This document shows, one piece after another, positions 60,865-64,000 of a stretch of DNA of 64,000 nucleotides. Positions within the stretch are counted from its first letter, which is position 1. Each line of letters opens with the position of its first letter. The stretch lies in contig QNGE01000101.1 of NCBI GenBank assembly GCA_008508345.1, positions 117,509 through 181,508 on the forward strand, read 5' to 3'. The notes under the pieces are model-generated. The model was not told where the DNA came from and did no database searches. It worked only from the letters and a program-made list of their open reading frames with translations. The stretch is from Paragonimus westermani. Taxonomy: Eukaryota; Platyhelminthes; Trematoda; Plagiorchiida; Troglotrematidae. The position numbers and the translations under genes were made by a program.

Positions 60865-61065
60865 ATTCAGTGGTGACCAGCAGCAGAATCAACCTCTGTG
60901 TATTCAGTATGGAGTTTGAGCCAGCTGTCGGATGTCAAGATATGCACTACTGTCGAGCTCTAATAAGAGCGAAACTCCAGTCTAGTGCTTCTTTTCGAAA
61001 GAGGCTGGCTGAAAATTCTATCTGAATGCGAAGGCTGCGATCAAATGTGAGTGATGTTCAACCTG
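60865..61065 (+). repeat. HHR-bearing tRNA-derived repeat, plus-strand copy
   Basis: A degenerate head (GGAGTTTGAGCCAGC for the B-box part) is followed by the hammerhead relict, then GAAAGAGGCTGGCTGAAAAT, GAATGCGAAGGCTGCGATC and AAATGTGAGTGATGTTCAAC. It lacks the 5' module. Opposite orientation to the copies at 4.7 and 42 kb. Confidence 0.75.
60944..60988 (+). ncRNA. Hammerhead relict with mutated core (repeat type)
   Basis: 45 nt with stem I GCACTA/TAGTGC, stem II GCTCT/AGAGC, GAA, stem III AC/GT and cleavage-site C all kept. The core reads CTGTCGA, losing the invariant A6, so it is predicted inactive. The stem III loop is TCCA instead of TCGA. Confidence 0.75.
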
Positions 61066-61980
61066 AAAATTTAAGAACACAATTGTGTTGTTTATGCTAG
61101 CATTCCAGGCTCCTAGAATAGTGATACTGGAGATAAACCCAAACTGATTCAATTGTTCGTAAAATACCCGGAGTGTTACAATTGTTAATTACTTCGTTTT
61201 CTGGACTGGGACGTGTGTTCACTTTTACGACACAATAAGGAGGGGCAATGAAAACCGTGGAAGCAACAAATTTTCGCAACCGTAGAAAATAAGTGTTCAA
61301 TCCAGCGACGATCTAATCGTATACACAATTTCCTTTGATGTTAATCATGCATTATTCCTTAAGTAAATACCACGAAAAGTAACAATTACACCTGCGCGCT
61401 ACTTGTATTCCCAGTGGCTGCTGCGTGGTTCCTTAAGACGAAAATTAGAGGAAAGTTGCTTGTAGATGTCTCATTTTTTGAAAACCTGATACCCTCGCGC
61501 ACACGGTTTGAAAGTTAATGGCTGTCATTCACCAAGTTAGGTTATGGGTTCCTCCAACCTGGACTTTACACCAAATCAGATCTCTTTTCGCTCTTATCTC
61601 ATTGAACTTATAGTTGACAATTATTTTATAATCTACATAAGTGAGTCAAGCGCTAAGATGTGTTTTGGCAAAAAAGGACGGAGAGTTTTGTCATAATCTG
61701 ACGGGCATTTTACAAGCAATATGAAGAGTACTTTACCAGTATGAAGACAAAAAGGCTTCCCTATGTAGGGTTGAAGAAATTGTCCATTTTTGCAAACTGA
61801 TGATTATAAGTATGTTTTAATGCCGCCTTAGTATCCACATGTTTGAGAATTTGCAAAATGGACTTTCTTGTAATTTACCTATCAGTAACATTTTTCGTGA
61901 GACCTGAAGTGGCTGCGCGTTTCAAATTTAATTTGGTTTTATAGCTATCTTTCCTTTCGTCGTGGTTATGATCAACAGTC
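61066..61980. other. No feature recognised
   Basis: The frame 61097-61300 (minus) has no motif; no repeat is seen. Confidence 0.35.
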
Positions 61981-62122
61981 TCATCATCATCATCATAGAC
62001 AGCAATACATCAGTGGTTAACACTAATGCTTAACTGCCACACAACCATGAAGAAACAGCAAACTCTATATAGAAAGAGAGAAGGAAAAAGAAGGGGACGG
62101 GAAGGGACCTAACTACTGAAAA
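61981..62122 (-). mobile_element. Probable 3' end of an RTE-type retroelement
   Basis: Read on the minus strand, the sequence after the gap ends in an ATGATGATG microsatellite (61981-61996). RTE-type elements commonly end in such short tandem repeats. The link to the RT fragment across the gap is inferred from order and strand. Confidence 0.45.
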
Positions 62123-62610
62123 NNNNNNNNNNNNNNNNNNNNNNNNNNNNNNNNNNNNNNNNNNNNNNNNNNNNNNNNNNNNNNNNNNNNNNNNNNNNNN
62201 NNNNNNNNNNNNNNNNNNNNNNNNNNNNNNNNNNNNNNNNNNNNNNNNNNNNNNNNNNNNNNNNNNNNNNNNNNNNNNNNNNNNNNNNNNNNNNNNNNNN
62301 NNNNNNNNNNNNNNNNNNNNNNNNNNNNNNNNNNNNNNNNNNNNNNNNNNNNNNNNNNNNNNNNNNNNNNNNNNNNNNNNNNNNNNNNNNNNNNNNNNNN
62401 NNNNNNNNNNNNNNNNNNNNNNNNNNNNNNNNNNNNNNNNNNNNNNNNNNNNNNNNNNNNNNNNNNNNNNNNNNNNNNNNNNNNNNNNNNNNNNNNNNNN
62501 NNNNNNNNNNNNNNNNNNNNNNNNNNNNNNNNNNNNNNNNNNNNNNNNNNNNNNNNNNNNNNNNNNNNNNNNNNNNNNNNNNNNNNNNNNNNNNNNNNNN
62601 NNNNNNNNNN
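62123..62610. other. Assembly gap, 488 N
   Basis: Unsequenced. It lies inside the presumed retroelement, so it probably hides the rest of the RT and the 3' coding part. Confidence 0.99.
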
Positions 62611-62750
62611 GATTGAAAGTTGTCAAACAGCAACACCTTGTCGTCAGCATAATCAAGATCGGTCAGTCTTTCACCAGGTAGGAGGTCCACGCCGACATCT
62701 TGTGAGTGCCGGAGACAATCCTCCATTATCTCAACAGTCTGATTCCACAT
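62611..62750 (-). mobile_element. Non-LTR retrotransposon RT fragment with YADD
   Basis: The minus-strand frame has GVDLLPGERLTDLDYADDKV followed by LLFDN. YADD is the catalytic motif of non-LTR reverse transcriptases, and the preceding LLPG...L.DL.YADD.VLL layout is that of RTE/CR1-type elements of flatworms. The frame is intact up to the gap; upstream (above 62750) similarity is lost, so the element is 5' truncated or decayed. Confidence 0.8.
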
Positions 62751-64000
62751 AAAAAGCGTTATTCCTCACTTTACACCACATGATTTATTAATACGAACAA
62801 TAAAAATGCACGTTCCTAAATTAAGCCTATGTTCCAAGATTAGCCCATTTCCGTTGAACAGTTGTCTGGAACCAGGCTATGGTAGAACCACAATAGCAAC
62901 ATAACCTTGATTAAGATTAGTGAGCCTAAACCTCTAAATATTGTAAAACAATACTTTTGCGTTCACCAAATCAAAGCTGGTGTGCAACAAGTTAAAATAA
63001 TGCACGTACGGCTAATAATGATGAGATAACACAGGGGTTCACTTTAAATCGTTTGTATGAACGGGTTCCACGCTTCCTAATTACGTTCATACTTCTACTT
63101 AACACTTTCACCCCACCTCCGCGCGACATTTTTCGTACGATTGACTACAACTCACTTACGTGAGTGATGTGTAAGGTTGTTGGGCAGCTCGACTAAAGAG
63201 GTTAATAGTACCTATCTATCAGTATGGGTTTAATCCTGTTACCACGTTCACAGTATGTAACCGCTCCCTTGAGTTACGTTTAACCGGGAAAACATGCTTG
63301 GGTTTTCATATGAGGACAACTGTTGATTGCAAACCATGCTTCTAGCAAAGGATCATCGTATATCCTTCAGATCAACGGTAGAAAGCCATATTTTTTCGGG
63401 GGTCTATCGTAGGGTTTTTGGATCATTGTATTATTTCATACTGAACTCTGCATACCTAAAAAAACCTACCAATCTGTGCTGAGATTTTTTGCGATAAGGC
63501 AGCCTTTGAGCATTGTTTAAGAAAGGAAGCTTTGACATTAAAGCTCTTTCATGCGCTAAGAAGACTGCTGGTTTAAGGATTACTTATTCGGAAAACCAAC
63601 ACATGGAGTATGCAGTTGAAAATCACAACAAAGAAAATCAATCGTTTGCATGTGATTTTGGCCTAATGTACAGTTCACATATGGAAAGGAAACCATTTCG
63701 TGTTATTTTGCACTCCAATTTCTCTTTTACTCCCCCCTTCCACTTCAATTCCCGAGTACATGCGTGTGCTTCATTGCTGAGTGTTAACGCAATTAGTATA
63801 TTGTGACCTGTCGTCCTCATTACCGTTTGAAGTATGTCTACTACCAGCCATAATGTGCTAAATCAATTTGTAATCTGAAGGTTTTCCTTGACCACATAAT
63901 CAGTCCACTACCAGGTGTAATCGAAAATAGTCATATGTGAGCGCTTGTCTTCATTGGAGGATAACTTTGACTAACGGCGTAGTATTCATTAATTGCAAAG
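62751..64000. other. No feature recognised
   Basis: The plus-strand frame at 63513-63806 (97 codons) and its antiparallel partner show no motif. Confidence 0.35.

Noticed and set aside
62030..62750. Open frames of over 200 codons through the N gap
   Set aside because: They are open only because N codons are not stops. Only the last 46 codons before the gap are real sequence.
1..64000. CRISPR arrays, bacterial operons, ribosome binding sites, rRNA genes
   Set aside because: None found on either strand. The repeats present are eukaryotic mobile elements, and most open frames are of chance length, many opening with GTG or TTG.

Overview
The window looks like a non-coding, repeat-rich stretch of a eukaryotic genome. 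Digenean flatworms, schistosome relatives in particular, are the best fit. I infer this from AT-rich sequence without long ORFs, many decayed Penelope-like retroelements (PLEs) with GIY-YIG endonuclease ends, a reverse transcriptase fragment of RTE/CR1 type with a YADD box, and a tRNA-derived tandem repeat that carries a hammerhead ribozyme, as the schistosome Sm-alpha repeat does. No prokaryotic gene layout, CRISPR array or operon is present.

Layout: a PLE 3' end opens the window (1-475). SINE/satellite pieces lie at 1.3 kb and 4.7-5.2 kb. Short exon-like frames cluster at 8.5-10.2 kb on the plus strand. PLE pieces follow at 12.4 kb, 16.9-17.1 kb, 19.1-22.3 kb (a cluster, partly inverted), 24.3-25.2 kb (an inverted pair), 32.2 kb and 42.9-43.3 kb. 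A 202-bp direct duplication sits at 17.9-18.3 kb. The HHR-bearing repeat is best preserved at 41.4-42.6 kb and recurs at 60.9 kb. A 184-bp palindrome lies at 47.5 kb and a very large one, about 3.6 kb with 1.8-kb arms, at 49.0-52.6 kb. An RTE-type retroelement interrupted by a 488-base gap lies at 62.0-62.75 kb.

Main result: two unrelated mobile-element families in this one window each carry hammerhead ribozyme (HHR) folds. The PLE tails hold a 39-nt HHR (five copies, one with an intact core, at 17033-17071). The tRNA-derived repeat holds a 45-nt HHR (three copies, one with an intact core, at 42188-42232). Lengths are constant within each family and stem pairing is retained. HHRs in PLEs and in the schistosome Sm-alpha repeat are known, so the principle is not new; the specific repeat family, its tandem 432-bp layout and the co-occurrence deserve checking.

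Protein-coding content is uncertain. A few open frames flanked by good splice signals are listed as candidate exons with low confidence; none could be identified. Most open frames in the window are of a size expected by chance in AT-rich DNA. Three single-N joints (4853, 19524, 47651) look like scaffolding joins inside repeats; two of them are followed by an exact duplicate of the sequence on their left.
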